64,000 nt of DNA from Bacillus sp. HF117_J1_D (GCA_009928435.1 JAABNQ010000002.1:120600-184599); one strand, 5' to 3'. Counted from the first letter of the stretch, positions 18,823 to 28,678 are shown. The notes: generated by a model from the letters alone, not told the origin. Translations and numbers: made by a program.

Positions 18823-19078
18823 GGGGGGCGCAGGCGCGTCCTCTTTTCATGATTTCTGCCTCCTTATTTTCTCAGAAAAAAGATAATTCGACAAAAATTA
18901 GTGTATTTTATCAAAAAAAGGCGAATTCGCTTGAAAGAATTAGCAAATTTAAGAATTATATGTATTTTTTCCTTATTTTAAAAGAATTTAAAGGAATTTA
19001 ACTTCCATTGGCGTATTTGTTTGTTAGAATATAGTAAAAGCAATTTTATTCTTTTTTTATAAATGGGGAGGAAGAGAA
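18823..19078 (+). promoter_or_regulatory. spo0A control region
   Basis: AT-rich leader with no credible gene. TTCGACA at 18887-18893 is a perfect inverted 0A box (TGTCGAA). AGGAATT at 18992-18998 could be a SigH -35 element, without a clear -10 partner. TTGGCG (19008-19013), 16 bp, TATAGT (19030-19035) is the best SigA-type promoter. GGGGAGGAAG precedes the TTG start of spo0A. Confidence 0.5.
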
Positions 19079-19861
19079 TTGAATAAAATAAAAGTTGTAC
19101 TTGCTGATGATAACCGTGAACTTGTTGCTTTACTAGAAGATTATATGTCAACACAACCTGATATCGAAGTGATTGGAACCGCTCACAATGGACAGGAGTG
19201 TCTAAACCTTTTGGAAAAGGTGGATCCAGACGTCTTAGTATTGGATATTATTATGCCGCACCTGGATGGCCTTGGAGTTCTTGAAAGGTTGCGGAATTCC
19301 GACACCCGTTTCCCGAATGTAATCATGCTTACAGCCTTTGGCCAGGAAGATGTGACGACAAAAGCTGTGGAGCTTGGTGCTTCTTATTTCATTCTCAAGC
19401 CATTTGACATGGAATATTTGGCTAATCATATCCGCGATGTTAGTGAAAAAGGAATGCCTTCTTTCAAATCAAATCCGTCTGTAAAAAACCAAGAAGACAA
19501 AAAACCTCAAAATCTTGAAGCGAGCATCACATCTGTCATTCACGAAATCGGAGTACCTGCACATATTAAAGGGTATTTGTATTTACGAGAAGCTATTTCA
19601 ATGGTTTACCATGATATTGAGCTTTTGGGAGCAATTACAAAGGTCCTCTACCCAGACATTGCAAAGAAGTTCAATACGACAGCGAGCCGGGTTGAAAGGG
19701 CGATCCGTCATGCTATTGAAGTCGCTTGGAGTCGCGGGAATATAGATGCGATCTCTTCTCTGTTTGGCTATACGGTTAGTATGTCAAAGGCTAAACCGAC
19801 CAATTCTGAATTTATTGCGATGGTAGCAGATAAGCTTAGACTAGAGCATAAAGCTTCTTAA
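19079..19861 (+). CDS. spo0A: Sporulation master regulator Spo0A
   Basis: A 260-residue response regulator. The receiver domain has D10/D11, the phosphorylated D56 ([10 protein letters not shown]) and the LTAFGQE and ILKPFD motifs. The C-terminal Spo0A DNA-binding domain contains [14 protein letters not shown] and [19 protein letters not shown]. It is the end point of the phosphorelay that commits cells to sporulate. The start is TTG behind GGGGAGGAAGAG. A 0A box upstream fits self-control. Confidence 0.97.
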   Translation: MNKIKVVLADDNRELVALLEDYMSTQPDIEVIGTAHNGQECLNLLEKVDPDVLVLDIIMPHLDGLGVLERLRNSDTRFPNVIMLTAFGQEDVTTKAVELGASYFILKPFDMEYLANHIRDVSEKGMPSFKSNPSVKNQEDKKPQNLEASITSVIHEIGVPAHIKGYLYLREAISMVYHDIELLGAITKVLYPDIAKKFNTTASRVERAIRHAIEVAWSRGNIDAISSLFGYTVSMSKAKPTNSEFIAMVADKLRLEHKAS

Positions 19862-19952
19862 AAAATTCATGAGTCTCTCGCTAATTCTCTATTCGCGCAT
19901 ATGATGCCTAAAAAGGGTATGATGTAATTAACCTACTTTAGGCGGTGAGCAG

Positions 19953-20684
19953 ATGACATTTATTTTTGCACATCGGGGTTCTGCAGGAACTCACCCTGAG
20001 AATACGATGGAAGCCTTTATTGCGGCAGAAACAGATGGAGCAGACGGGATTGAGCTTGATGTCCAACTAACAGCGGATGGAGAAGTGATGGTGATTCATG
20101 ACCTTACTGTGGACAGAACTACGAACGGTAGCGGCTATGTGAATGAGCTGATATTCAGCGAGCTCTCTCAACTGAAAGCCAACTACCATTTCCTTCACTA
20201 TTTCAAAAAAAGCTGTAGGATCCCTTCCTTGCGCGAAGTATTTGAATGGCTTGAGGGAAACAACTTATTATGTAATATCGAATTGAAAAATGCGGTCAAT
20301 CCTTACAGAGGTATGGAAGAAAGCGTCATAGCATTGACACGCGAGTTTGGTCTGGAAAAAAGAGTGATTATTTCTTCATTCAATCACAATTCCTTGGCTT
20401 TCTGCAGGGAAATTGAACCTGCAATTGTGACAGCTCCATTATATAAAGAGGCTTTATACAAGCCTTGGGACTATGCGCTGTCTCTTGGCGCGAGTGGTAT
20501 TCATCCAAAATTGAAATCAATTTCCGATCAAGAAATCCAGGATGCCATAGCTTGTGGTGTTGCGGTTAGGCCATACACAGTCAATAAAGAAAAAGATATG
20601 AAGAGACTTTTTGCCATCCATTGCTCGGCAATCATTACCGATTATCCGGGGAGGGCTTACCGATTAAGAGAGCAATATCAATAA
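19953..20684 (+). CDS. yqiK: Glycerophosphodiester phosphodiesterase (YqiK-like)
   Basis: A 243-residue GDPD-family TIM barrel, the same length as B. subtilis YqiK. The motif FAHRGSAGTHPENTMEAF, the metal ligands in GIELDVQLTADGEVMVIHD and NIELKN are all present. There is no signal peptide, so it should act in the cytosol on glycerophosphodiesters, giving glycerol 3-phosphate. A GGCGGTGAG site precedes the ATG. It ends in a strong terminator. Confidence 0.92.
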   Translation: MTFIFAHRGSAGTHPENTMEAFIAAETDGADGIELDVQLTADGEVMVIHDLTVDRTTNGSGYVNELIFSELSQLKANYHFLHYFKKSCRIPSLREVFEWLEGNNLLCNIELKNAVNPYRGMEESVIALTREFGLEKRVIISSFNHNSLAFCREIEPAIVTAPLYKEALYKPWDYALSLGASGIHPKLKSISDQEIQDAIACGVAVRPYTVNKEKDMKRLFAIHCSAIITDYPGRAYRLREQYQ

Positions 20685-20715
20685 AAAGATCTGCAAGCTT
20701 TTCGCAGATCTTTTT
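20683..20715. terminator. Terminator between yqiK and yqzF
   Basis: AAAAAGATCTGC pairs perfectly with GCAGATCTTTTT. The symmetry suits termination from both sides, since the flanking genes converge. Confidence 0.9.
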
Positions 20716-20741
20716 ATTTAGGCTGTGCCAAGCTCTTTTTC

Positions 20742-20987
20742 TTAGCGTACTTTTTTCTTCTTAAAGCGGTCCTGAACTTTATTTCTTTTTCTGTCACGAT
20801 GTAAAATAAAGCCGCCAATAAAGCCTAAGCCTATAAGAAAAAAAAGCAGACCGCCGAGAAACTGCATCCACAAATAAGGGAACGGGCGTTGTAAAACGCC
20901 AAAAAGCATATCTCTCATTAATTTTATGCCGTAACCTGCTAAGATGCCAGGAAGGACCAACATGATGAGTGCTATTATTCTAGCCAT
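20742..20987 (-). CDS. yqzF: DUF2627 membrane protein YqzF
   Basis: An 81-residue protein with two membrane helices (about 3-20 and 40-62), an FPYLWMQFLGGLLFFLIG core and a basic tail (RDRKRNKVQDRFKKKKVR). This is the DUF2627/YqzF family, found in Bacillus between yqiK and the bkd genes as here. AAGGAGA lies upstream of its ATG on the minus strand. Function is unknown. Confidence 0.85.
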   Translation of the reverse strand: MARIIALIMLVLPGILAGYGIKLMRDMLFGVLQRPFPYLWMQFLGGLLFFLIGLGFIGGFILHRDRKRNKVQDRFKKKKVR

Positions 20988-21089
20988 AGAAATCTCCTTA
21001 TCAACATTATCTCAAAAAAATCATATCTTATCGGTAACATTTGTCAAGCATCGCGCTTTTCGCTACAATCAATTGTGAAAACATAAACT

Positions 21090-21119
21090 TTGATGCAGGG
21101 CATTTTTTTGGTGTAAAAT
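21090..21119 (+). promoter_or_regulatory. Candidate promoter of the bcd-bkd cluster
   Basis: TTGATG (21090-21095), 18 bp, TAAAAT (21114-21119). No SigL-type -24/-12 element (TGGCAC-N5-TTGCW) is seen in 20988-21170, unlike the BkdR/SigL-dependent B. subtilis operon. Confidence 0.45.
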
Positions 21120-21170
21120 AATGTATTTATGAATAGATGGCGAAAATAAGTTAAAATGGAGTGAGCTTTT

Positions 21171-22265
21171 ATGAAGATATTTGAAACAATGGCTCAGAAT
21201 GATTATGAGCAGCTATTATTTTGTCAAGATGAACAATCAGGGCTAAAAGCGATTATAGCTATTCATGACACTACAATTGGACCGGCTCTCGGAGGTACAA
21301 GAATGTGGACCTATGCAGACGAAGAAGGGGCCATTAATGACGCATTGCGTCTTGCTAAAGGAATGACCTATAAAAATGCAGCTGCAGGGTTAAATCTTGG
21401 TGGCGGAAAAGCGGTCATTATCGGTGATCCGAAAAAAGACAAAAATGAAGAGATGTTCAGAGCATTCGGCCGGTTTATTGAAGGATTAAACGGACGTTAC
21501 ATAACAGCTGAAGATGTAGGGACAACTGTCGAGGACATGGATCTCATCTATGAAGAAACAAACTTTGTCACAGGTTCTTCTGCCTTTGGATCATCAGGAA
21601 ATCCTTCACCAGTAACTGCTTACGGGTGTTTTGTAGGAATGAAAGCGGCAGTGAAGGAAGCGTTTGGCTCGGATTCAGTAGAGGGAAAAACAGTCGCTGT
21701 ACAAGGTGTTGGAAACGTGGCTTTTGAGCTTTGTCGGTATTTGCATGAAGAAGGTGCTAAGCTCATTGTTACTGACATAAATAAAGAAGCGGTCAATCGT
21801 GCTGTAGAAGCTTTTGGAGCAGAATCAGTGGATCCTGAGGATATATATGGTGTAGAGGCAGATATTTTTGCCCCTTGCGCGCTAGGTGCGATCATCAATG
21901 ATCAAACAATCCCACAACTGAAAGCAAAAGTGATTGCAGGATCTGCGAATAACCAGTTGAAGGAATCGCGCCATGGTGACATGATTCATGACAAAGGGAT
22001 TGTGTACGCTCCTGACTATGTTTTAAATGCCGGCGGCGTTATTAATGTGGCAGATGAACTTCATGGTTATAACCAAGAGCGTGCACTGAAGAAGGTTGAA
22101 ACGATTTACAATAATGTTGAAAAAGTAATGAACATCTCCAAGCGTGATGGAATTCCGACATATATGGCTGCAGATCGTATGGCTGAGGAGCGAATTGAAA
22201 AATTGCGTAAATCAAGAAGACAATTTTTACTTAATGATAAGCATATTCTATACAATAGAATATAA
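21171..22265 (+). CDS. bcd: Leucine/branched-chain amino acid dehydrogenase
   Basis: A 364-residue Glu/Leu/Phe/Val dehydrogenase, NAD-dependent, that deaminates leucine, isoleucine and valine to 2-oxoacids. The catalytic glycine-rich loop [19 protein letters not shown] and the Rossmann motif [11 protein letters not shown] are present. GGAGTGAG precedes the ATG. It is the first gene of the bkd cluster and feeds it substrate. In B. subtilis bcd sits between ptb and buk, which are absent here. Confidence 0.95.
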   Translation: MKIFETMAQNDYEQLLFCQDEQSGLKAIIAIHDTTIGPALGGTRMWTYADEEGAINDALRLAKGMTYKNAAAGLNLGGGKAVIIGDPKKDKNEEMFRAFGRFIEGLNGRYITAEDVGTTVEDMDLIYEETNFVTGSSAFGSSGNPSPVTAYGCFVGMKAAVKEAFGSDSVEGKTVAVQGVGNVAFELCRYLHEEGAKLIVTDINKEAVNRAVEAFGAESVDPEDIYGVEADIFAPCALGAIINDQTIPQLKAKVIAGSANNQLKESRHGDMIHDKGIVYAPDYVLNAGGVINVADELHGYNQERALKKVETIYNNVEKVMNISKRDGIPTYMAADRMAEERIEKLRKSRRQFLLNDKHILYNRI

Positions 22266-22327
22266 TTGTTTCAGCAACATGTTGAAATCCATGCTTGCTC
22301 GTTATGAGAGATAGGGGGGAGACATTT

Positions 22328-23752
22328 ATGGCCCAGGAGTATGATGTGGTAATTATTGGAGGAGGGACTGGCGGATATGTGGCTGCCATTCGGGCTTCTC
22401 AGCTTGGCTTGAAAACGGCTATAGTAGAAAATGAAGCTCTTGGCGGAACTTGTTTACATAAAGGGTGTATTCCAAGCAAGGCATTACTCAGAAGTGCGGA
22501 AGTATACCAGACCATGAAGAAAAGTGAAGAGTTCGGTGTTGAAACAAAGAAACCGATTCTGAATTTTAATAAAGTCCAGCAGAGGAAAGCGAATATCGTT
22601 GACCAGCTTCATAAAGGTGTCCAACACTTGATGAAAAAGGGTAAAATAGACATCTATGATGGTTTCGGACGCATTTTGGGTCCTTCCATTTTTTCCCCGT
22701 TACCAGGAACTGTATCGGTGGAGATGACAGATGGCAGTGAAAATGAGATGCTGATTCCGAAAAACGTCATCATTGCAACCGGCTCACGTACAAAATCACT
22801 TCCAGGTTTAGACATTGACGGTACTTATATTGTCACGTCTGATGAAGCCCTTGAAATGGAACAGCTTCCAAGCTCAATCATTATCATTGGCGGCGGGGTC
22901 ATTGGGATTGAGTGGGCGTCCATGCTTGCAGATTTCGATGTGGAAGTGACCATTCTTGAATTTGCCGAGCAACTATTGCCGGCAGAAGATCAGGACGTGT
23001 CAAATGAGTTAAAACGGCTTTTGAAGAAGAAAAATATGAACGTTATGACAAATGCTAAAGTATTGCCTGATACACTTGTGAAGGAAAATGGTGTGGTAAA
23101 AATTTCGGCAAATATAAATGGAGTGTCAAAAGAATTCTCCGGAGAAAAAATTCTTGTTGCCGTCGGCAGGGCACCAAATTCCAGCCATATCGGATTACAA
23201 AATACGGATATTGAATTGGACAACGGTTATATCAAGGTCAATGAATATTACCAGACAAATGAATCCCATATATATGCGATTGGAGATGTCATCGGGGGGA
23301 TGCAACTGGCGCATATCGCTTCTCATGAGGGGATAAAGGCAGTAGAACATATTGCAGGTGAGAACCCGTCCTTCCTTCATTATGAGCATGTACCGAGGTG
23401 CATCTATAGCAATCCGGAAATCGCAAGCGTGGGTTTAACGGAAAAAGAAGCAAAAGAAAAAGGCTTTAAAGTCAAAACTGGAAAATTTCCATTCCAAGCC
23501 ATTGGGAAGGCGCTTGTATTTGGAGAAACTGACGGATTCGTGAAATTTGTATCCGATCGGGAAACAAATGATATTCTCGGTGTACATATGATAGGACCGA
23601 ATGTGACCGACTTGATCTCGGAAGCGGGCCTTGCCCGTGTCCTTGACGCAAGTCCGTGGGAAATATCACAAACCGTTCACCCTCACCCTTCTTTAAGTGA
23701 AGTGATGGGCGAAGCGGCACTTGCAGTGGACGGGCGAGCCATACATATATAA
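22328..23752 (+). CDS. lpdV: Dihydrolipoyl dehydrogenase (Bkd E3)
   Basis: A 474-residue flavoprotein. FAD site VVIIGGGTGGYVAAIRA, redox pair C42/C47 in GGTCLHKGCIPSK, NAD site IIIIGGGVIGIEWASM and the C-terminal HPHPSLSE with the active-site base. It reoxidises lipoyl groups of BkdB. ATG 22328 follows AGGGGGGAG and gives exactly the B. subtilis LpdV length. An upstream TTG is less likely. Confidence 0.94.
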   Translation: MAQEYDVVIIGGGTGGYVAAIRASQLGLKTAIVENEALGGTCLHKGCIPSKALLRSAEVYQTMKKSEEFGVETKKPILNFNKVQQRKANIVDQLHKGVQHLMKKGKIDIYDGFGRILGPSIFSPLPGTVSVEMTDGSENEMLIPKNVIIATGSRTKSLPGLDIDGTYIVTSDEALEMEQLPSSIIIIGGGVIGIEWASMLADFDVEVTILEFAEQLLPAEDQDVSNELKRLLKKKNMNVMTNAKVLPDTLVKENGVVKISANINGVSKEFSGEKILVAVGRAPNSSHIGLQNTDIELDNGYIKVNEYYQTNESHIYAIGDVIGGMQLAHIASHEGIKAVEHIAGENPSFLHYEHVPRCIYSNPEIASVGLTEKEAKEKGFKVKTGKFPFQAIGKALVFGETDGFVKFVSDRETNDILGVHMIGPNVTDLISEAGLARVLDASPWEISQTVHPHPSLSEVMGEAALAVDGRAIHI

Positions 23753-23791
23753 ATAATACATGAAACTTGAATCTATCGGGAGGTAGAAAGA

Positions 23792-24790
23792 ATGGCAAAA
23801 AACCGTCATAAAGAGCTTGGATTAAGCGATCAGGAAGTTTTGGGCATGTACGAAACCATGCTGCTTGCCCGCAGGATTGACGAGCGTATGTGGCTCTTGA
23901 ACCGGTCCGGTAAAATTCCTTTTGTCATTTCATGCCAAGGCCAGGAGGCCTCGCAAGTAGGGGCAGCTTATGCTCTTAACCGGGAAAAAGATTACGTTCT
24001 CCCCTATTACAGGGACCTTGGCGTGGTCCTTGCTTTTGGCATGACTCCAAAAGACATTATGCTTTCGGGCTTTGCAAAAGCAGAAGATCCGAACTCCGGA
24101 GGCAGGCAGATGCCCGGGCACTTTGGACAAAGAAAAAATCGGATTGTCACTGGGTCTTCACCCGTTACTACACAGGTTCCCCATGCGGTGGGCATTGCCT
24201 TGGCAGCGAGGATGGAAGGAAGCGACTTGGTCTCTTTCGTCACTTTTGGGGAAGGTTCATCCAATCAGGGGGATTTTCATGAGGGAGCCAACTTTGCAGG
24301 TGTACACAAGCTTCCGGTTATTTTTATGTGTGAAAATAATAAATATGCTATTTCTGTTCCGATTGAAAAGCAGCTTGCATGCGAAAAAGTATCCGACCGC
24401 GCTGCAGGATATGGGATGGAAGGCATCACCATTGACGGGAACGATTTGTTGGAAGTTTATAGTACAGTGAAAGAAGCTACGGACCGTTGCCGAAATGGCG
24501 AAGGACCCGTGCTCATCGAAACTGTATGCAATCGGTTGACGCCGCATTCGTCTGATGATGATGATCGCACATACAGGTCCCCGGATGAGATGGCAAAAGC
24601 GAAAAGCCAAGACCCCATCGTATTATTCGGTTCCTATCTGAGAGAAAATGGATTGATAGATGACGAACTGGAAAAGGAAATAAATGACCGGATCATGGAG
24701 CAAGTCAACGAGGCGACGGACTATGCGGAAGAAGCACCGTACGCAATGCCAGAAGATGCCTTGAAACACGTGTATCATGAGAAGGCGTAA
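23792..24790 (+). CDS. bkdAA: 2-oxoisovalerate dehydrogenase E1 alpha subunit
   Basis: A 332-residue E1-alpha with the ThDP motif GEGSSNQGDFHEGANFAGVHKL, ending in CENNKYAISVP, plus the conserved GGRQMPGHFG and the phosphorylation-loop region RTYRSPDEM. It forms with BkdAB the decarboxylase of branched 2-oxoacids, giving acyl-CoA starters for iso/anteiso fatty acids. GGGAGGTAG precedes the ATG. Confidence 0.95.
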   Translation: MAKNRHKELGLSDQEVLGMYETMLLARRIDERMWLLNRSGKIPFVISCQGQEASQVGAAYALNREKDYVLPYYRDLGVVLAFGMTPKDIMLSGFAKAEDPNSGGRQMPGHFGQRKNRIVTGSSPVTTQVPHAVGIALAARMEGSDLVSFVTFGEGSSNQGDFHEGANFAGVHKLPVIFMCENNKYAISVPIEKQLACEKVSDRAAGYGMEGITIDGNDLLEVYSTVKEATDRCRNGEGPVLIETVCNRLTPHSSDDDDRTYRSPDEMAKAKSQDPIVLFGSYLRENGLIDDELEKEINDRIMEQVNEATDYAEEAPYAMPEDALKHVYHEKA

Positions 24791-24806
24791 GAGGGGGGGA
24801 AGCTTT

Positions 24807-25790
24807 ATGGCAGTCATTTCATATATAGAGGCTGTTACGGCAGCACTTAAGGAAGAAATGGAACGGGATGAAAAAGTTTTTGTGCTTGGAGAAGATGTTG
24901 GAAAAAAAGGCGGGGTTTTCAAAGCAACCCAGGGCTTATATGATTTGTTTGGTGATAAAAGGGTTATTGATACTCCTTTAGCAGAATCAGCTATAGCAGG
25001 GGTTGGAATTGGAGCCGCTATGTATGGATACAGGCCGGTTGCTGAAATGCAGTTTGCAGATTTTATCATGCCGGCTGTGAACCAGATCATCTCTGAAGCT
25101 GCTCGAATCCGATATCGTTCAAATAATGATTGGTCATGCCCAATTGTGATCAGGGCTCCGTACGGCGGCGGTGTTCACGGGGCATTGTACCATTCACAGT
25201 CGGTTGAAGCTATTTTTGCTAACCAGCCTGGTTTGAAAATAGTCATGCCATCAACCCCGTACGATGTGAAGGGATTGTTGAAAGCAGCTATTCGCGATGA
25301 GGATCCGGTGTTGTTTTTTGAACATAAAAGGGCCTACCGTTTAATTAAGGGGGACGTTCCCGATGAGGATTACGTCTTGCCAATTGGCAAGGCTGACGTC
25401 AAACGGGAAGGTGATGACATTACGGTTATTACATATGGCTTATGTGTCCATATGGCCCTGCAGGCTGCTGAGAAGCTTGCGAAAGACGGCATCAGCACGC
25501 ATATTCTTGATTTGCGTACAATTTATCCGCTCGATAAAGAAGCGATTATAGAAGCAGCTTCTAAAACGGGGAAAGTATTATTAATTACTGAAGATAATAA
25601 GGAAGGTAGCATCATTGGAGAGGTGGCCGCCATCATCGCTGAAGAGTGTTTGTTTGATTTGGATGCGCCTGTTAAAAGACTGGCGGGCCCTGAGGTACCG
25701 GCTATGCCTTATGCACCGACAATGGAAAAATTTTTCATGGTTAATCCGGAAAAAATAGAAAAAGCGATGAGGGAGCTTGCAGAATTTTAA
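24807..25790 (+). CDS. bkdAB: 2-oxoisovalerate dehydrogenase E1 beta subunit
   Basis: A 327-residue transketolase-like beta subunit, the same length as in B. subtilis. Markers are VFVLGEDVGKKGGVFKATQG, DTPLAESAIAGVGIGAAM and PYGGGVHGALYHSQS. ATG 24807 is chosen, with AGAGGGGGGAAG before it, instead of an in-frame ATG at 24777 inside bkdAA. The stop TAA is itself the first part of a ~190-bp structured repeat. Confidence 0.94.
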   Translation: MAVISYIEAVTAALKEEMERDEKVFVLGEDVGKKGGVFKATQGLYDLFGDKRVIDTPLAESAIAGVGIGAAMYGYRPVAEMQFADFIMPAVNQIISEAARIRYRSNNDWSCPIVIRAPYGGGVHGALYHSQSVEAIFANQPGLKIVMPSTPYDVKGLLKAAIRDEDPVLFFEHKRAYRLIKGDVPDEDYVLPIGKADVKREGDDITVITYGLCVHMALQAAEKLAKDGISTHILDLRTIYPLDKEAIIEAASKTGKVLLITEDNKEGSIIGEVAAIIAEECLFDLDAPVKRLAGPEVPAMPYAPTMEKFFMVNPEKIEKAMRELAEF

Positions 25791-25977
25791 CTTCATTCAG
25801 CAGAAGTCTCTCACTTGTAAGTGGTGAGATGAAAGCCTATTGGTATTCCATTAAGTGGGGGGGCAAACCCCGGCTGAATAAAGTTAAAGCCTCCGGCGGA
25901 GACATCAGATTTTCAGAGGAAATGTATCGAGCTTAACGATAAAATCTGAGCGCAAATACGCCAAGGCGCATTTGATT
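25786..25977 (+). repeat. Structured intergenic repeat, copy 1, inside the bkd cluster
   Basis: About 192 bp nearly identical to 46411-46606. The long closing stem TTTAACTTCATTCAGC (25786-25801) pairs with GCTGAATAAAGTTAAA (25873-25888) with one mismatch. A second module starts GCCTCCGGCGGA and ends in CAAATACGCC/GGCGCATTTG. It is transcribed with the operon and separates bkdAB from bkdB. The stem around TATCGAGC is eroded compared with copy 2. Confidence 0.85.
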
Positions 25978-26017
25978 GGTGACCTTATGAATATACGGTA
26001 AAGGAGGCTTGTTTTAT

Positions 26018-27286
26018 TTGGCTGTAAAAAATATAACAATGCCCCAGCTCGGGGAGAGTGTGACTGAAGGAACGATAAGCAAATGGCTTGTAGCACCTGG
26101 GGATGAGGTTAAAAAATATGATCCTCTTGCTGAAGTCTTGACTGACAAAGTGAATGCTGAAATACCATCTTCTTTTTCAGGTATCATCAAGGAGATTATT
26201 GCTCAGGAAGACGAAACACTCGCAGTTGGGGAAATCATATGTACGATCGACGCGATAGAGGTGGATCAAGGGGAAGAACTTCCGATTAAGGGCGAGACTG
26301 CAAATGTTCCGCAGACTGAGGAAAGCGGCGATGATGAGATGAAAAATCAGCATAGAACCCGCTTCTCACCTGCCGTAGTACGAATAGCTCAGGAATATGA
26401 CATCGATTTGGATCAGGTGGAAGGAACCGGTCTTGGCGGCCGCATTACGCGAAAAGATTTGCAGAAACTTATCAATGCCGGAAAGATTCCTACAAAGGAT
26501 GACACAAATGATCAGCCAAAACAGAAGGTTGTTTCCGCCAACCATGGTTTTGCTTATCAGCCTGCGCATGTACCGGTACTTTCGGGGGATACAGTGATTC
26601 CTATTACTCCTCTCCGGAGAACGATTGCGGAAAACATGGTCAGAAGTAAACAGGAAATTCCGCATGCCTGGATGATGGTGGAAGTAGATGTAACCGGGCT
26701 TGTTCAATTCCGGAACTCCATCAAAGATGAGTTCAAGCTAAAGGAAGGATTCAACCTGACTTATTTCTCTTTCTTTGTCAAAGCGGTAGCACAGGCTTTA
26801 AGGGAATATCCAATGATCAATTCTGTTTGGGCCGGTGACACCATCGTCCAGAAGAAAGACATCAATCTATCTATTGCAGTAGCAAGTGAGGATATCCTGT
26901 ATGTTCCTGTTATTAAAAACGCAGATGAACAATCTATCAAAGGGATTGCCAAGGAGATAGTGGGATTGGCAAACAAAGCCAGAAACGGCAGATTGAGAAC
27001 CGATGATATACAAGGTGGTACTTTTACCGTCAATAACACAGGTTCCTTTGGTTCGGTGCAGTCCATGGGAATCATCAACCATCCTCAAGCTGCCATTTTG
27101 CAGATAGAATCAATTGTGAAGCGGCCGGTGATATTGAAAAACGGAGGCATTGCTCCCCGAGATATGGTGAATCTCTGTCTGTCAATGGACCATCGCGTTC
27201 TTGACGGGCTCGTCTGTGGTAATTTCTTGAAAAGAGTAAAAGAAATTCTTGAGAATATATCAAGAGAAAATACATCTGTTTATTGA
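26018..27286 (+). CDS. bkdB: Branched-chain 2-oxoacid dehydrogenase E2 (dihydrolipoyl acyltransferase)
   Basis: A 422-residue E2: lipoyl domain with K44 in EVLTDKVNAEIPS, linker, peripheral subunit-binding domain (RFSPAVVRIAQEYDIDLDQV, then GTGLGGRITRKD) and a catalytic acyltransferase domain with DHRVLDG (H392). TTG 26018 aligns with family starts (AVKNITMPQLGESVTEG) and sits 10 bases after AAAGGAGG. TTG 26009 is too near that site. It is last in the cluster, before a strong terminator. Confidence 0.94.
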   Translation: MAVKNITMPQLGESVTEGTISKWLVAPGDEVKKYDPLAEVLTDKVNAEIPSSFSGIIKEIIAQEDETLAVGEIICTIDAIEVDQGEELPIKGETANVPQTEESGDDEMKNQHRTRFSPAVVRIAQEYDIDLDQVEGTGLGGRITRKDLQKLINAGKIPTKDDTNDQPKQKVVSANHGFAYQPAHVPVLSGDTVIPITPLRRTIAENMVRSKQEIPHAWMMVEVDVTGLVQFRNSIKDEFKLKEGFNLTYFSFFVKAVAQALREYPMINSVWAGDTIVQKKDINLSIAVASEDILYVPVIKNADEQSIKGIAKEIVGLANKARNGRLRTDDIQGGTFTVNNTGSFGSVQSMGIINHPQAAILQIESIVKRPVILKNGGIAPRDMVNLCLSMDHRVLDGLVCGNFLKRVKEILENISRENTSVY

Positions 27287-27290
27287 TCAG

Positions 27291-27331
27291 AAAAATCCCG
27301 TCCTCGTTTTATTTTCGAGGACGGGATTTTT
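27291..27331 (+). terminator. Terminator of the bkd cluster
   Basis: AAAAATCCCGTCCTCG pairs perfectly with CGAGGACGGGATTTTT around TTTTATTTT. It can also serve the convergent MFS gene. Confidence 0.92.
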
Positions 27332-27355
27332 ATATATGTGTACAGTATGCTTCAT

Positions 27356-28609
27356 CTAACTGTTTTCGGGATTAGATCCCGAAAGGGGGTCAATTTGTGC
27401 CGTATTATCCGTAATCACTCTTTCTTTCCCTGCCTCAATTCCGACAATAAAGATGACTGCGGATAAAATCATAAGCATAGAAAGAGAAAGCTGCCATTTT
27501 CCGCTTATATCATATAAAGCTCCGAATAATACAGGGCCTATTGCGGCTAATAGGTAACCGAATGATTGAGCCATGCCTGATAGTTCCGTCGCTTGCTGTC
27601 CATCAGTTGTCCGAAGGCTGAAAAACATCATGGCCAAGCTGAAGGCACTCCCTCCGGCGACTCCTATCAATATGACGGATACGTATAGTAATGGTTTAGA
27701 GCCAATCATTAAAGCAACTATCCCTAAGAAGAACAGTAAAGCTGTTACTCCGGCTAACACTTTTTGGTTTTTCATTTTATCTGCTATCACCGGAATGACA
27801 AAGGTGATTGGAATCAATGCAAACTGCATGAGAAACAGCATCCATCCAGCTCCACTCGAGCTGAATCCATGAGATTGCAGTATGTCTGGAAGCCAAGTCA
27901 TAAGAGTATAAAACATCAATGACTGTAATCCCATAAACAAGGTGATGTTCCATGCCAGAGAAGAGCGCCAAGCGGACATTTTGTTTTTTATAGCAACAGT
28001 TGGTGCAATCAGTTTATTCTGTCTACGCAATTGCGGGAGCCAGAATAATATGGCGATGAAAGAAAGTATAGCCCAAACGGCAAGCGATCCTTTCCAGCCC
28101 ATTCCTTTTATTGTTGAGATCGGGACACTCAAGCCGGACCCCAAAGCACCGAATACATTCATAAAAACAGCATATATGCCCGTCATAACACCAATTCTAT
28201 AAGGAAAATTCATTTTAATATATCCAGGTAATAATACATTTCCTACGGCGATTGCCAAACCAATCATAATGGTGCCGCCAAAAAGAAAGCCGGCTCCCAT
28301 CATGGAACGCGTAACTAATCCAACAGTTAATAGGATTAATGATAAGAGAATAGTCCACTCCATCCCGAATCGTTTAGCTATCTTTGGGGCAAAAGGAGAA
28401 AGAAAAGCAAACGCCAGAAGGGGCAATGTGGTAATTGTCCCGGCTAATGCATGGCTGATTCCCAAATCATCACGTATAAATGGAATGAGTGAGCCGACTG
28501 AAGTCAGCGGCGCTCTTAAATTTGATCCAATGAAAATAATTCCTATGAATAATAACCAATTGACTTCACGCCCCGGCATTTGCTCCAAAGATGATCCATT
28601 TCTAATCAA
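27356..28609 (-). CDS. MFS transporter, CynX/NimT family
   Basis: A 417-residue membrane protein with twelve likely helices and the CynX/NimT (YeaN) family start SNLRAPLTSVGSLIPFIRDDLG. Members move cyanate, 2-nitroimidazole or unknown small organic compounds; the substrate here is unknown. The start is TTG with GGAGG 9 bases upstream on the minus strand. It lies 69 bp after the GntR regulator in the same direction, so the two probably form one operon with the regulator controlling export or uptake. Confidence 0.85.
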   Translation of the reverse strand: MIRNGSSLEQMPGREVNWLLFIGIIFIGSNLRAPLTSVGSLIPFIRDDLGISHALAGTITTLPLLAFAFLSPFAPKIAKRFGMEWTILLSLILLTVGLVTRSMMGAGFLFGGTIMIGLAIAVGNVLLPGYIKMNFPYRIGVMTGIYAVFMNVFGALGSGLSVPISTIKGMGWKGSLAVWAILSFIAILFWLPQLRRQNKLIAPTVAIKNKMSAWRSSLAWNITLFMGLQSLMFYTLMTWLPDILQSHGFSSSGAGWMLFLMQFALIPITFVIPVIADKMKNQKVLAGVTALLFFLGIVALMIGSKPLLYVSVILIGVAGGSAFSLAMMFFSLRTTDGQQATELSGMAQSFGYLLAAIGPVLFGALYDISGKWQLSLSMLMILSAVIFIVGIEAGKERVITDNTAQIDPLSGSNPENS

Positions 28610-28678
28610 AGTGCATCCTCCTATAACTTTCGAAAAATCCGTTCCTAAATCAACATTGATTCATCAAGTCAATCTTTT

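Noticed and set aside
18819..19001. A 60-codon open frame between spoIVB and spo0A
   Set aside because: It runs through the spo0A control region with a 0A box and has low-complexity Lys/Phe-rich composition. No ribosome site is convincing.
21000..21170. SigL (-24/-12) promoter or CodY box before bcd
   Set aside because: No TGGCAC-N5-TTGCW match. AATTGTGAAAACATA differs from the CodY motif at too many positions.
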